64,000 nucleotides of DNA from Bacteroidota bacterium (GTDB lineage Bacteria; Bacteroidota; Bacteroidia; Bacteroidales; Prolixibacteraceae): the NCBI GenBank assembly GCA_030698405.1, contig JAUYMU010000137.1, forward strand, positions 30,008 through 94,007, in the 5' to 3' direction. Position numbers and translations under genes: made by a program. The number at the start of each line of letters is the position of its first letter. The stretch's first letter is position 1. Below the pieces are notes generated by a model that saw only the letters and a program-made list of their open reading frames with translations, did not search any database and was not told where the DNA came from. Below, one piece after another: positions 42,190-50,334 of the stretch.

Positions 42190-42475
42190 AATGGTTTGGC
42201 TTCTGGCTTTCTGGCTTTCTGGCTTTCTGGCTTCTGGCGTCTGGCGTCTGGCTTCTGGCTCCTGGCTTCTGGCTCCTGGCTTCTGGCTTCTGGCGTCTGG
42301 CTCCTGGCTTCTGGCTTTCTGGCTCCTGGCTTTCTGGCTTCTGGCTCCTGGCTTCGGACTTCGGACTTCGGACTCCCGTCTCCCTGCCCCTTGCTCCTCG
42401 CCCCCTGCCCCCTGCTCCCTGCCCCTTGCTCCTTGCCCTTTGCTCCCTGCTCTCCGCTCCCTGCCCCCTGCCCCC
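42190..42475. repeat. Heptanucleotide tandem repeat (TTCTGGC / TTCGGAC / CCCCTGC)
   Basis: Some 280 bases of 7-base units: TTCTGGC with CTCTGGC-like variants, then three TTCGGAC, then CCCCTGC/CCCTTGC. Complement of TTCGGAC is GTCCGAA, so it belongs to the same family as the repeat at 32028, in opposite orientation. It lies in the promoter space between divergent genes and directly abuts operator site 13. Confidence 0.85.
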
Positions 42476-42480
42476 AAAAT

Positions 42481-42546
42481 GTGTGAATCATGTAATTCTT
42501 TCTGAAAGTTCTGTAACAGCCAAACTGCAAATACAGTATAACTTAG
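42481..42546 (+). promoter_or_regulatory. AraC-type direct-repeat operator plus promoter, site 13
   Basis: Half-sites at 42485-42496 (GAATcaTGTAAT) and 42506-42517 (AAGTtcTGTAAC), 21 bp apart. The -7 box TAACTTAG is at 42539-42546. It drives the UspA operon. Confidence 0.8.
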
Positions 42547-42590
42547 TACTCATAAAACACATCATCAATTTTTAAATTAAATCAAGCAAT

Positions 42591-43076
42591 ATGAAGACAA
42601 ATCAGATCAAACATGTACTAATTTCCGTAGATTATGATCCAACGGCTCAAATGGTAGCAGAACAAGGCTTTTCACTGGCAAAATCAATGGGTGCCGAAGT
42701 TACTTTGCTGCATGTGATTACAGATCCAACGTATTATTCATCAACCGAATTTTCCCCAATTTTGGGTATCGGCGGTTATATAGAAACCGCCCAGATTCAA
42801 CTGGATACTGTTGACGGACTCAAAAATGCAGCCCAACATTTTCTCGACAAAACCAAACGACATTTAGAGGACACAAACATTCATACAGTTGTAAATGAAG
42901 GAGATATAGCAGATACAATTTTGAAAACTGCCAAAGAACTGAAGGCAGATATTGTTGTTCTGGGTTCGCATAGCCAAAAATGGTTGGAAAACATCCTCGT
43001 TGGAAGCGTTACGGAGGAAGTTCTGAAACAAACCCGGATACCGGTATTTCTGATCCCAACAAAAAAAAGAGATTAA
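42591..43076 (+). CDS. Universal stress protein (UspA family)
   Basis: 161 residues, one Usp domain: VLISVDYDPTAQMVAEQGFS, VTLLHVI, DIVVLGSHSQKWLENILVGS and VTEEVLKQTRIPVFLIP. The ATP-binding motif G-2x-G-9x-G(S/T) has Ser in place of the second Gly (GSHS..GS). Cytosolic. Leads the operon UspA-aldolase-CheB-DUF202. Confidence 0.93.
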   Translation: MKTNQIKHVLISVDYDPTAQMVAEQGFSLAKSMGAEVTLLHVITDPTYYSSTEFSPILGIGGYIETAQIQLDTVDGLKNAAQHFLDKTKRHLEDTNIHTVVNEGDIADTILKTAKELKADIVVLGSHSQKWLENILVGSVTEEVLKQTRIPVFLIPTKKRD

Positions 43077-43078
43077 TC

Positions 43079-44101
43079 ATGAATACGAATGAACTTATTG
43101 GCACAGCAAGGTTGATGGTCGATGACCACAAAGGAATTCTTGCAATGGATGAAAGTTTTCCAACTGCCAACAAACGATTTGCAAAATTGGGAATTCCGCA
43201 AACTGTGGAAGCCCGCCGTGCCTATCGGGAAATGCTTGTTACTACGCCTAATCTCGGAGAGTTCATTAGCGGAGCCATCCTTTTTGATGAAACCATCCGT
43301 CAAAAGACCAAAGACGGTACTCCTATGATTAAAGTTCTCACTAATTCCGGGATTATCCCCGGAATAAAAGTTGACACCGGTACAAAAGATCTGGCCGGAC
43401 ATCCCGGAGAAAAAATAACCGAAGGACTCGATGGATTGAGTGACCGCCTGGCTGAATATTATGAGATGGGTGCTCGGTTTGCCAAGTGGCGGGCGGTGAT
43501 TGTAATTGGTGATGGCATTCCCACAAAAGCTGCCATTGAAACCAATGCAGTGACTTTGGCTCGTTACGCCGCATTGTGTCAGGAAGCGGGTCTGGTTCCG
43601 ATTGTTGAGCCTGAAGTACTGATGGACGGCGACCATACCATGGAGCGATGCTTCGAAGTTACAGAAGAAGTGCTTCGGACAGTTTTCAACCAACTGTACC
43701 TGCAAGGAGTTTTGCCTGAAGGCATCATCCTAAAACCAAATATGGTTGTACCCGGTTTAAGCTGTTCAATACAGAAATTAAACAACGAAGTGGCTGATGC
43801 TACCGTAAAATGCCTGATGCGGTCAGTCCCTGCTGCTGTTCCCGGAATTACTTTTTTATCGGGTGGACAATCGGCAGAATTGGCCTCAGCGCGGTTGAAT
43901 GCCATGAATATTCATTTCAAATCAAAATTGCCCTGGGAGTTATCATTTTCTTATGGCCGGGCCCTTCAGCAACCAGCTTTGGAAACATGGCTGGGACTGG
44001 ATGCAAATGTTCAGGAGGCACAAAAAGCACTTTATCACCGGGCCAAATGCAACTATGCTGCGCGCCTTGGAGAATACAATTCCGGGATGGAAACAACTTG
44101 A
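43079..44101 (+). CDS. Class I fructose-bisphosphate aldolase
   Basis: 340 residues, a TIM barrel with Schiff-base Lys near 219 (EGIILKPNMV), the class I N-terminal signature (LMVDDHKGILAMDESFPTAN), IVEPEVLMDGDHT and FLSGGQSAE. It converts fructose-1,6-bisphosphate to DHAP and glyceraldehyde-3-phosphate in both glycolysis and gluconeogenesis. The ATG at 43079 is chosen; an upstream frame would overlap UspA. A central metabolic enzyme under a stress-type operator is noteworthy. Confidence 0.93.
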   Translation: MNTNELIGTARLMVDDHKGILAMDESFPTANKRFAKLGIPQTVEARRAYREMLVTTPNLGEFISGAILFDETIRQKTKDGTPMIKVLTNSGIIPGIKVDTGTKDLAGHPGEKITEGLDGLSDRLAEYYEMGARFAKWRAVIVIGDGIPTKAAIETNAVTLARYAALCQEAGLVPIVEPEVLMDGDHTMERCFEVTEEVLRTVFNQLYLQGVLPEGIILKPNMVVPGLSCSIQKLNNEVADATVKCLMRSVPAAVPGITFLSGGQSAELASARLNAMNIHFKSKLPWELSFSYGRALQQPALETWLGLDANVQEAQKALYHRAKCNYAARLGEYNSGMETT

Positions 44102-44115
44102 TCTTATAATAAAAA

Positions 44116-44712
44116 ATGAAAACGAAGAACTCTGCAAAAGATTTTCCAATTGTATGCGTAGGCGGATCAGCCGGAGGTCTGGATGCTTATATCCGCTTAC
44201 TGAAAAATCTGCCATCCGATATGGGTGTTGCCATAGTTATTGTGAATCACCTGAGAACGGTGTCCACACTACTACACGAAATTCTTCCGAAATACACCCA
44301 GATGCCAGTCAGGCTGATAAAGGAAAAATTAGACATCATTCCCAATCAGGTTTTCATCATTCCTGAAAAGCGCGATTTACACGTTCTTAATGGAGAATTC
44401 CGTCTGAAACCCATCTCAAAACCGTGGGGATGGCCCGATGTAATCAATGTTTTCATGCGCTCACTGACTGAAAATTGGGATGGAAAACTTATCGCAGTGA
44501 TTGTTTCAGGTTATGATGGTGACGGAGCAGACGCGCTTTGTGGCATAAAAGAAGTTGGTGGCATTACCATCGCACAAAAACCAGAGACTGCCGCACACCC
44601 TGATATGCCTGAAACTGCAATAGACAGCGGGTGCATCGACTTTATCCTTTCGCCTGAAGATATTGCCAAAGAAATTATACGGATTGCTCACAAGGAAAAA
44701 GTGGATGAATAG
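44116..44712 (+). CDS. Stand-alone CheB methylesterase domain
   Basis: 198 residues, catalytic domain only, with Ser18 (GGSAGG), His45 (VNHLR) and Asp136 (SGYDGDG). No receiver domain. In full CheB a receiver controls access to the active site, so this protein should be unregulated or controlled by partners. No chemoreceptors are in the window. It resembles the CheB part of the fusion at 29107. Confidence 0.88.
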   Translation: MKTKNSAKDFPIVCVGGSAGGLDAYIRLLKNLPSDMGVAIVIVNHLRTVSTLLHEILPKYTQMPVRLIKEKLDIIPNQVFIIPEKRDLHVLNGEFRLKPISKPWGWPDVINVFMRSLTENWDGKLIAVIVSGYDGDGADALCGIKEVGGITIAQKPETAAHPDMPETAIDSGCIDFILSPEDIAKEIIRIAHKEKVDE

Positions 44713-44726
44713 TCTAATAGAATTTC

Positions 44727-44999
44727 ATGAACGAAGAACGAAAACAAGGAGCTGCAAATGATCATTTGGCAAATGAACGTACCTATCTTGCATGGGTACG
44801 CACAAGCATCGGAATAATGGCATTCGGGTTCGTGGTTGTCAAGTTTTCTTTATTTGTAAAACAAATTTCCATACTACTTGGAAATGAAGCCATCATCCAT
44901 CCAAAAGAGTATTCTTCATTTATGGGTATTGTCCTTGTATTGGTGGGCACAATTACTGCAATTCTTTCATACATACGCTATAAAAGCCGGAATGTGTGA
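44727..44999 (+). CDS. DUF202 (YidH-like) membrane protein
   Basis: 90 residues, two to three helices, with the DUF202 opening HLANERTYLAWVRTSIGIMA and a closing helix IVLVLVGTITAILSYIRY. Function unknown. Last gene of the UspA operon. Its TGA stop is part of operator site 14. Confidence 0.9.
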   Translation: MNEERKQGAANDHLANERTYLAWVRTSIGIMAFGFVVVKFSLFVKQISILLGNEAIIHPKEYSSFMGIVLVLVGTITAILSYIRYKSRNV

Positions 45000-45059
45000 A
45001 TGTTGCAATTTTTCCATAAAATTCTGTAAAACAATTATGCTTAAAAGTTCCGTACTTAG
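44994..45059 (+). promoter_or_regulatory. AraC-type direct-repeat operator plus promoter, site 14
   Basis: Half-sites at 44998-45009 (GAATgtTGCAAT) and 45019-45030 (AAATtcTGTAAA), 21 bp apart. The -7 box GTACTTAG is at 45052-45059. It shares the stop codon of the DUF202 gene. The weakest -7 box of the set; the hydrolase start is 14 bases on. Confidence 0.7.
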
Positions 45060-45073
45060 TACTTTCTATATTC

Positions 45074-45913
45074 ATGAATAACAACAATATGCGAAACAAA
45101 GGAACAAATATTAAAATAACCGTTAAAAAACTGACAGTTAGCTACAACGATGAAGGACCAAAAGATGCACCTGTAATCATTTTCATTCATGGATTTCCAT
45201 TCAACAAATCAATGTGGAACGACCAAACGGAAGTGCTTACAGAGAAATGCCGGGTAATTGCTTACGATGTCCGCGGGTTTGGAAACTCCGAGGCCGGAAC
45301 CGATGATTTCTCGATTGAACTTTTCGTATCCGATCTCATTAACCTGATGGATGCGCTGAAGATTGAGAAAGCCATGCTTTGTGGTTTGTCGATGGGCGGA
45401 TACATTGCCTTAAATGCTATTAAAAATTACCCGAAACGATTCAGCGCGTTAATACTGTGCGATACCAATTGTGTGGCCGATACACCCGAAGCTGTCGAAA
45501 AAAGGATGATGACAATTGAGAAAATCGATAAATATGGGGTAGAACTATACGCAAATGAAAGCATTAAAAATCTTTTTGCGCCTATATCTTTTGTTACAAA
45601 CCAGGAAAAAATTGCTGTTGTAAAGGAGATGATCATGAAAGCTATTGTACAATCGCTCTCTTCCACGTTGCTTGCATTGACCAGGCGGAAAGAAACATGT
45701 AACAATCTGCCCGACATAAAAGTGCCGGTACTGATAATGGTTGGCGAAGACGATAAAATAACTCCACCGGTAGCAGCAAGGCAAATGCACAAAAACATCA
45801 AAGGTTCTATCCTGAATGTAATTGAAAATGCCGGTCATTTAAGCAACATCGAAAATTCTTATGAATTCAATATATACCTCGAAAAATTTATTTCATCAGT
45901 AAGATTAAAATAA
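45074..45913 (+). CDS. Alpha/beta hydrolase
   Basis: 279 residues with nucleophile Ser106 (GLSMGG), acid in GEDDKITPP and His in ENAGHLSN, plus IIFIHGFPFNKSMW. A classical serine hydrolase, substrate unknown. Cytosolic. Alternative start at 45089. It carries its own operator after the UspA operon. Confidence 0.88.
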   Translation: MNNNNMRNKGTNIKITVKKLTVSYNDEGPKDAPVIIFIHGFPFNKSMWNDQTEVLTEKCRVIAYDVRGFGNSEAGTDDFSIELFVSDLINLMDALKIEKAMLCGLSMGGYIALNAIKNYPKRFSALILCDTNCVADTPEAVEKRMMTIEKIDKYGVELYANESIKNLFAPISFVTNQEKIAVVKEMIMKAIVQSLSSTLLALTRRKETCNNLPDIKVPVLIMVGEDDKITPPVAARQMHKNIKGSILNVIENAGHLSNIENSYEFNIYLEKFISSVRLK

Positions 45914-46116
45914 AGCGCCTATTATGAATCGCTGAATTCGATGTTGAGCAAATACAAATTGGAACATCCTAAAGACTCAAAATAAAACATGATCGCGTGG
46001 TTCGATCAGATATCATCAATATATTTAAATAATGGTATGCCCTTTGATACTGAGATTTTCTTCTGCGGAAAATATTTAAACAGCTTATCAATTTTAAATT
46101 CAATAATTCAAAACAC

Positions 46117-46629
46117 ATGAAAGCAAAAATTAATATTATCTATTTGTTGGTAGCAGTATCAATCCTTGTTTTTACAGGATGTAAAGGAAAAGACGGAAAC
46201 GATGGACTTGATGGCCTCGATACCACAGTATATTATTCTGAATGGATCACTCCATCGGCATGGTTAGGTAATTCGGGCGATTGGTATTTCAATGTTGATG
46301 CTCCCGATTTAAAGGCGGATATTGTAGAGAGTGGAGTAATTCTGGCCTATGTTTCCCTGGATGGCGATGTTTATCCGGCTGCAGTGAGGCCTTTACCTGC
46401 TTATGCAGTGGGGGCAAACTGGGATTTTTTAATTCCGGATTATGAGATAATAGAGTTTACTTCCGATATGAGTTCAAGGCCGTTTACAACAGGGAATCTC
46501 TTTCGGTTCATTGCAATTCCGGGTAACATCAAAACCCTAAAATCAGCATCATTGGAAAACATCAGTGAAAAAGAGCTTCGAAGTATGCCGTACAAAGATG
46601 TTTGCAAATTATTCAACATCCCGGAATAA
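46117..46629 (+). CDS. Small lipoprotein with collagen-like Gly-x-y start
   Basis: 170 residues. Lipobox FTGCKG at about 22, then GKDGNDGLDGLD, a short run of Gly-x-y triplets typical of Bacteroidota outer-membrane lipoproteins, followed by a beta-rich domain (WYFNVDAPDLKADIVESGVI). Probably surface-exposed. No operator. Confidence 0.78.
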   Translation: MKAKINIIYLLVAVSILVFTGCKGKDGNDGLDGLDTTVYYSEWITPSAWLGNSGDWYFNVDAPDLKADIVESGVILAYVSLDGDVYPAAVRPLPAYAVGANWDFLIPDYEIIEFTSDMSSRPFTTGNLFRFIAIPGNIKTLKSASLENISEKELRSMPYKDVCKLFNIPE

Positions 46630-46639
46630 CAAAAACCGG

Positions 46640-46927
46640 TTACTTTTCGAAAATCTTGTCGATGGTTTTGGCCAGATCGAAATCCAGTTGGGTAATTCCT
46701 TTGGCTTCGTGATTGGTCAAAGATATGCTCACTTTATTGTATGAATTGCTCCAATCCGGATGATGGTCTAATTTTTCGGCAACCAATGCAATGGCAGTCA
46801 TAAACGAAAAGGCTTCGACAAATGATTTGAATTTAAATTCCCTGTTAAGGGTATTTTTTTCAAGCGACCAGTCTTTTAGATTTTTAGTCAGAAATTCTTT
46901 GACTTCCTGTTCTGTGAATGCTTTCAT
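46640..46927 (-). CDS. 4a-hydroxytetrahydrobiopterin dehydratase (PCD/DCoH)
   Basis: 95 residues with the family motif EKLDHHPDWSNSYNKVSISL; the His-His-Pro site dehydrates 4a-hydroxy-tetrahydropterin. The C-terminal helix has AKTIDKIF. Cytosolic. Convergent with the lipoprotein gene, 10 bases from its stop. Confidence 0.9.
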   Translation of the reverse strand: MKAFTEQEVKEFLTKNLKDWSLEKNTLNREFKFKSFVEAFSFMTAIALVAEKLDHHPDWSNSYNKVSISLTNHEAKGITQLDFDLAKTIDKIFEK

Positions 46928-47364
46928 CGTTTCAGTTTTAAAAGTTTAGAACAATACAAGGCTTCGATAACCTTTCAAACAACGAACAAGCTCAGAGATT
47001 AAATTGTTCGGGATAAATGATTTGCAAATACAAAACGTTCTAAAAAAGATAGGTGTACGACAAAATTCCTAAATTGATAATTTCCGTTAGTCAGTTATCA
47101 AATGTTATTTGAAATCCTGAAAGGATTTAATGTCAATAGCCCTGGATGGAATCCGGGGTAAAATAATGATAAAGAACAACAACCCTGCAAAGGGTTGAAT
47201 ATAAAAGTGAAAAATTCAACCCTTTACAGGGTTGCAAACCTGTCTTTCCTTTACCCCTGAGTTTCACTCAGGGCTATTCATATTCAACCACTTTGTGGTT
47301 ATTTTGACAAAAAGGGAATTATGCGTACGAAAAAAGTCATTGCCATATTTTCAGAAAAAAAGTC
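46928..47364. repeat. Intergenic palindromic repeat cluster before fumC
   Basis: CCTGAAAGG near 47116, GCCCTGG...CCGGGGT near 47139-47159, CAACCCTGCAAAGGGTTG near 47180, TTCAACCC...GGGTTG near 47214-47234 and CCCTGAGTTTCACTCAGGG near 47255. A block at 47271-47315 is repeated almost identically, in opposite orientation, at 61721-61765. No gene seen; the fumC promoter must lie within or just after it. Confidence 0.7.
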
Positions 47365-48762
47365 ATGAATTTCAGAATAGAAACTGACACCATGGGCAAG
47401 GTTGAAGTACCTGCCGATAAATACTGGGGGGCGCAAACTCAGCGTTCGTTGCAGAATTTCAGAATTGGTCCTGCTGCATCCATGCCCATAGAAATTATTC
47501 ATGCTTTTGGTTATTTGAAAAAAGCAGCAGCCATTACGAACCATAAACTCGGTTTGTTATCCATCAATAAGATGGTTTTAATCTGCCAGGTGTGCGATGA
47601 AATTATTTCTGGAAAACTCGACGATCAGTTTCCATTGGTCATCTGGCAAACAGGCTCCGGAACCCATACCAATATGAATTGCAATGAGGTTATCGCAAAC
47701 CGGTCGCATGTATTTCTTGGCAACAAATTAGGCGAAGGCGACCGTATGGTTCATCCGAACGATGATGTAAATATGTCGCAATCGTCAAACGATACTTTCC
47801 CCACCGCAATGCACATTGCAGCCTACCGTAAAATTGTTGAATATACCATTCCGGCAATAGAAAAACTGAGAAATACGCTGGCTGTAAAATCAATTGTAAT
47901 GGCCGAAATCGTAAAAATAGGCCGTACTCATTTGATGGATGCAACCCCGATTTCGCTCGGACAGGAATTTTCGGGATATGTGTCTCAACTGGCTCACGGA
48001 TTAACTGCATTAAAAAACACTTTACCTCATCTTTCGGAATTGGCAATGGGTGGAAGCGCTGTTGGAACAGGGCTGAATACTCCCGAAAGTTATGACCTTG
48101 AAGTTGCCGCTACCATTGCCCGGTTAACAAACCTGCCGTTTATTACTGCCGAAAACAAGTTCGAATCGTTGGCTGCAAATGATGCCATTGTTGAAACGCA
48201 TGGAGCAATCAAGCAACTGGCCGTAAGCCTGATGAAAATTGCAAACGACATCCGAATGCTGGCTTCAGGCCCCCGTTCAGGAATCGGGGAAATAACGATT
48301 CCCGCAAACGAACCAGGGTCATCCATCATGCCGGGAAAAGTAAATCCAACGCAAATCGAAGCGCTGACGATGGTTTGTGTTCAGGTGATGGGAAACGACA
48401 CGACGATTTCCTTTGCTGGTTCATCCGGACACTTCGAGCTGAATGTTTTCAAACCCGTGATGATAAATGCCCTTTTGCAATCGGCTACACTTATTGCCGA
48501 TGCCTGCAAGTCGTTCAACGATCATTGTGCCATGGGAATAGAACCAAACCAGGAGCGGATTGAAGAAAACCTCCGGAATTCGCTGATGCTTGTTACCGCA
48601 TTAAACCCTCACATCGGTTATGAAAATGCCGCAAAAATTGCCAAAAAGGCTTATGCCGAAAACACAGGATTGAAAGAAGCTGCATTAAAATTGGGCATTA
48701 TAACTGAGCAGCAATTTGATGAATGGGTTGTTCCCCGTGATATGATCGGACCCGTAAAATAA
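47365..48762 (+). CDS. fumC: Class II fumarate hydratase
   Basis: 465 residues. The superfamily signature [16 protein letters not shown] and catalytic-loop residues near 320 are intact; N-terminal [20 protein letters not shown] and [38 protein letters not shown] complete the substrate site. It interconverts fumarate and malate. No AraC-type operator. Confidence 0.95.
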   Translation: MNFRIETDTMGKVEVPADKYWGAQTQRSLQNFRIGPAASMPIEIIHAFGYLKKAAAITNHKLGLLSINKMVLICQVCDEIISGKLDDQFPLVIWQTGSGTHTNMNCNEVIANRSHVFLGNKLGEGDRMVHPNDDVNMSQSSNDTFPTAMHIAAYRKIVEYTIPAIEKLRNTLAVKSIVMAEIVKIGRTHLMDATPISLGQEFSGYVSQLAHGLTALKNTLPHLSELAMGGSAVGTGLNTPESYDLEVAATIARLTNLPFITAENKFESLAANDAIVETHGAIKQLAVSLMKIANDIRMLASGPRSGIGEITIPANEPGSSIMPGKVNPTQIEALTMVCVQVMGNDTTISFAGSSGHFELNVFKPVMINALLQSATLIADACKSFNDHCAMGIEPNQERIEENLRNSLMLVTALNPHIGYENAAKIAKKAYAENTGLKEAALKLGIITEQQFDEWVVPRDMIGPVK

Positions 48763-48795
48763 CACTCTTCAAATCAGGAAATCTACTCTCCGAAT

Positions 48796-48861
48796 CTGTG
48801 AATAATGTAACTTTTTACCAAAGTTATGTAACGCTTACCGCAAGCAAACTATTTATCTTTA
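48796..48861 (+). promoter_or_regulatory. AraC-type direct-repeat operator plus promoter, site 15
   Basis: Half-sites at 48800-48811 (GAATaaTGTAAC) and 48821-48832 (AAGTtaTGTAAC), 21 bp apart. The -7 box TATCTTTA is at 48854-48861. It drives the baeRF3-CbpM-TamB-TamL unit. Confidence 0.87.
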
Positions 48862-48925
48862 TAAAGTCATTCAAATATTGACATAACTGCTCCGCCAGAC
48901 GCGGATTTTATATAAATAACTAAGA

Positions 48926-50002
48926 ATGCAGAAAGATAAAATAGAAAAACTGGCTTCCGAGAGAGGCAACCCATGCGTAACAATTTCGATGAATACCCAT
49001 CGTACACATCCGGATAATCAGCAAGATGTTGTTGAATTAAAGAAACTTATAAAAGAGGCGCATGATCATGTCAAGAACGAATTTGGCCAGCATGAGGTAA
49101 ATAATTTGCTTTCCAAAATTGACAATCTGGAACAGGAAATAGATGTTAACTACAATTTGGAAAGTATGCATATTTTCCTTTCAGATACAACGACAGAAAT
49201 AGTAAAATCATCGTGGCCAATTGCCAGAAATGTGGTTTCTGTGGCCGAAAATTTTGTGATCAAACCTTTGATTAAAGACTTTAACCGCATTGAAGAGTAC
49301 CTTATCCTTGTGCTTTCCCAATCGGATGTTCGGTTGTTGCGCGCCATTAATGACAGTATAGCCGGAGAAATAAAAGGTGAAGATTTCGAATTCGCCGACA
49401 ACCCATATTTCCTGACCAACCTTGATAAATCGAGCGATGGAAAGCAGGTTGATAACATGGTTCGTGAATTTTTCAATCAGATTGACAAAGCTGTGGTGAA
49501 GATTCACAATAAAACCTCCATGAATGTTGTGGTAATTTGTACCGAAAAAAATTGGAGCCGCCTGTTGCAGGTTGCCGACAAACCTTCCATTTATATCGGA
49601 AACTTCAACATAAACAGCAACGATTCGGCAAATCATTCGATTGCAGTTGAAGCGTGGCAAATAGTGAATGAACTTCAGGAAAAAGGCAGGGCAAAAGCCA
49701 TTCAGGAAATGAAAAATGCGGTAGGAGAAGGTAAAGTTATTACCGATTTACTAGATATTTTCCTTGCAGTTCAGGCTGGAAGGGGAGATTTGCTGATTAC
49801 CCACGATGACTATCATCAGGCTGTAAAAATGAATGGACAGTATTCATTCTATCCGGTTGATGATGTTACCCTGCCTGGTGTGATTGATGACATTACCAGC
49901 GAAATTGCCTGGGAAGTCATTTCTAAAAAAGGCCGCGCAATATTTACCGATCAGGAAGAATTCAAAACTTTTGGAAATATTGCATTAAAAGTCAGGTATT
50001 AA
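48926..50002 (+). CDS. Bacterial archaeo-eukaryotic release factor homologue, family 3 (baeRF3)
   Basis: 358 residues: an N-terminal helical/beta part (ERGNPCVTISMNTHRTHPDN), an eRF1-like middle with VLSQSDVRLLRAINDSIAGE, and a C-terminal eRF1_3-like domain (GRGDLLITHDDYHQAV). Domain order and length fit baeRF family 3, proposed to act on stalled ribosomes. There is no GGQ in the stretch I read, which fits the divergent bacterial branch. Leads a four-gene unit. Confidence 0.85.
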   Translation: MQKDKIEKLASERGNPCVTISMNTHRTHPDNQQDVVELKKLIKEAHDHVKNEFGQHEVNNLLSKIDNLEQEIDVNYNLESMHIFLSDTTTEIVKSSWPIARNVVSVAENFVIKPLIKDFNRIEEYLILVLSQSDVRLLRAINDSIAGEIKGEDFEFADNPYFLTNLDKSSDGKQVDNMVREFFNQIDKAVVKIHNKTSMNVVVICTEKNWSRLLQVADKPSIYIGNFNINSNDSANHSIAVEAWQIVNELQEKGRAKAIQEMKNAVGEGKVITDLLDIFLAVQAGRGDLLITHDDYHQAVKMNGQYSFYPVDDVTLPGVIDDITSEIAWEVISKKGRAIFTDQEEFKTFGNIALKVRY

Positions 50003-50024
50003 AGAACTTTCAAATTTGAAGATT

Positions 50025-50324
50025 ATGGAAATGCAAAAATTAATCGAGGTAGAATCGTTTTGTGAAAAAAACGACATTGAAATTTCATTTGTCAATACAC
50101 TGGAAAAAAACGGATTGATAGAAATCACAAAAATTGAAGAAACCAATTTTTTCAATTTTGATCAATTAATGGAATTGGATAGGTATATTCGGTTTTATTA
50201 TGAGTTGAATGTAAATCTTGAAGGAATTGATGCCATCAAACATTTATTTTGCCGGGTTAATGAAATGTGCGATAAAATTGCTTCATTTCAAAACAAGCGA
50301 TACCTTTACTATAACGGTATCTGA
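50025..50324 (+). CDS. cbpM: Chaperone modulator CbpM-like protein
   Basis: 99 residues. MerR-like: MQKLIEVESFCEKNDIEISF, then FFNFDQLMELDRYIRFYYELN and VNLEGIDAIKHLFCRVNEM. CbpM modulates the DnaJ-like CbpA, but no DnaJ/CbpA gene lies beside it here. ATG at 50025 (or 50031) is chosen because the upstream TTG has no support. 22 bases after baeRF3, 10 before tamB. Confidence 0.82.
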   Translation: MEMQKLIEVESFCEKNDIEISFVNTLEKNGLIEITKIEETNFFNFDQLMELDRYIRFYYELNVNLEGIDAIKHLFCRVNEMCDKIASFQNKRYLYYNGI

Positions 50325-50334
50325 TTAAGTAAAT

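Noticed and set aside
42108..42530. Long minus- and plus-strand frames over the heptanucleotide array
   Set aside because: They translate the tandem repeat into low-complexity peptides; not genes.
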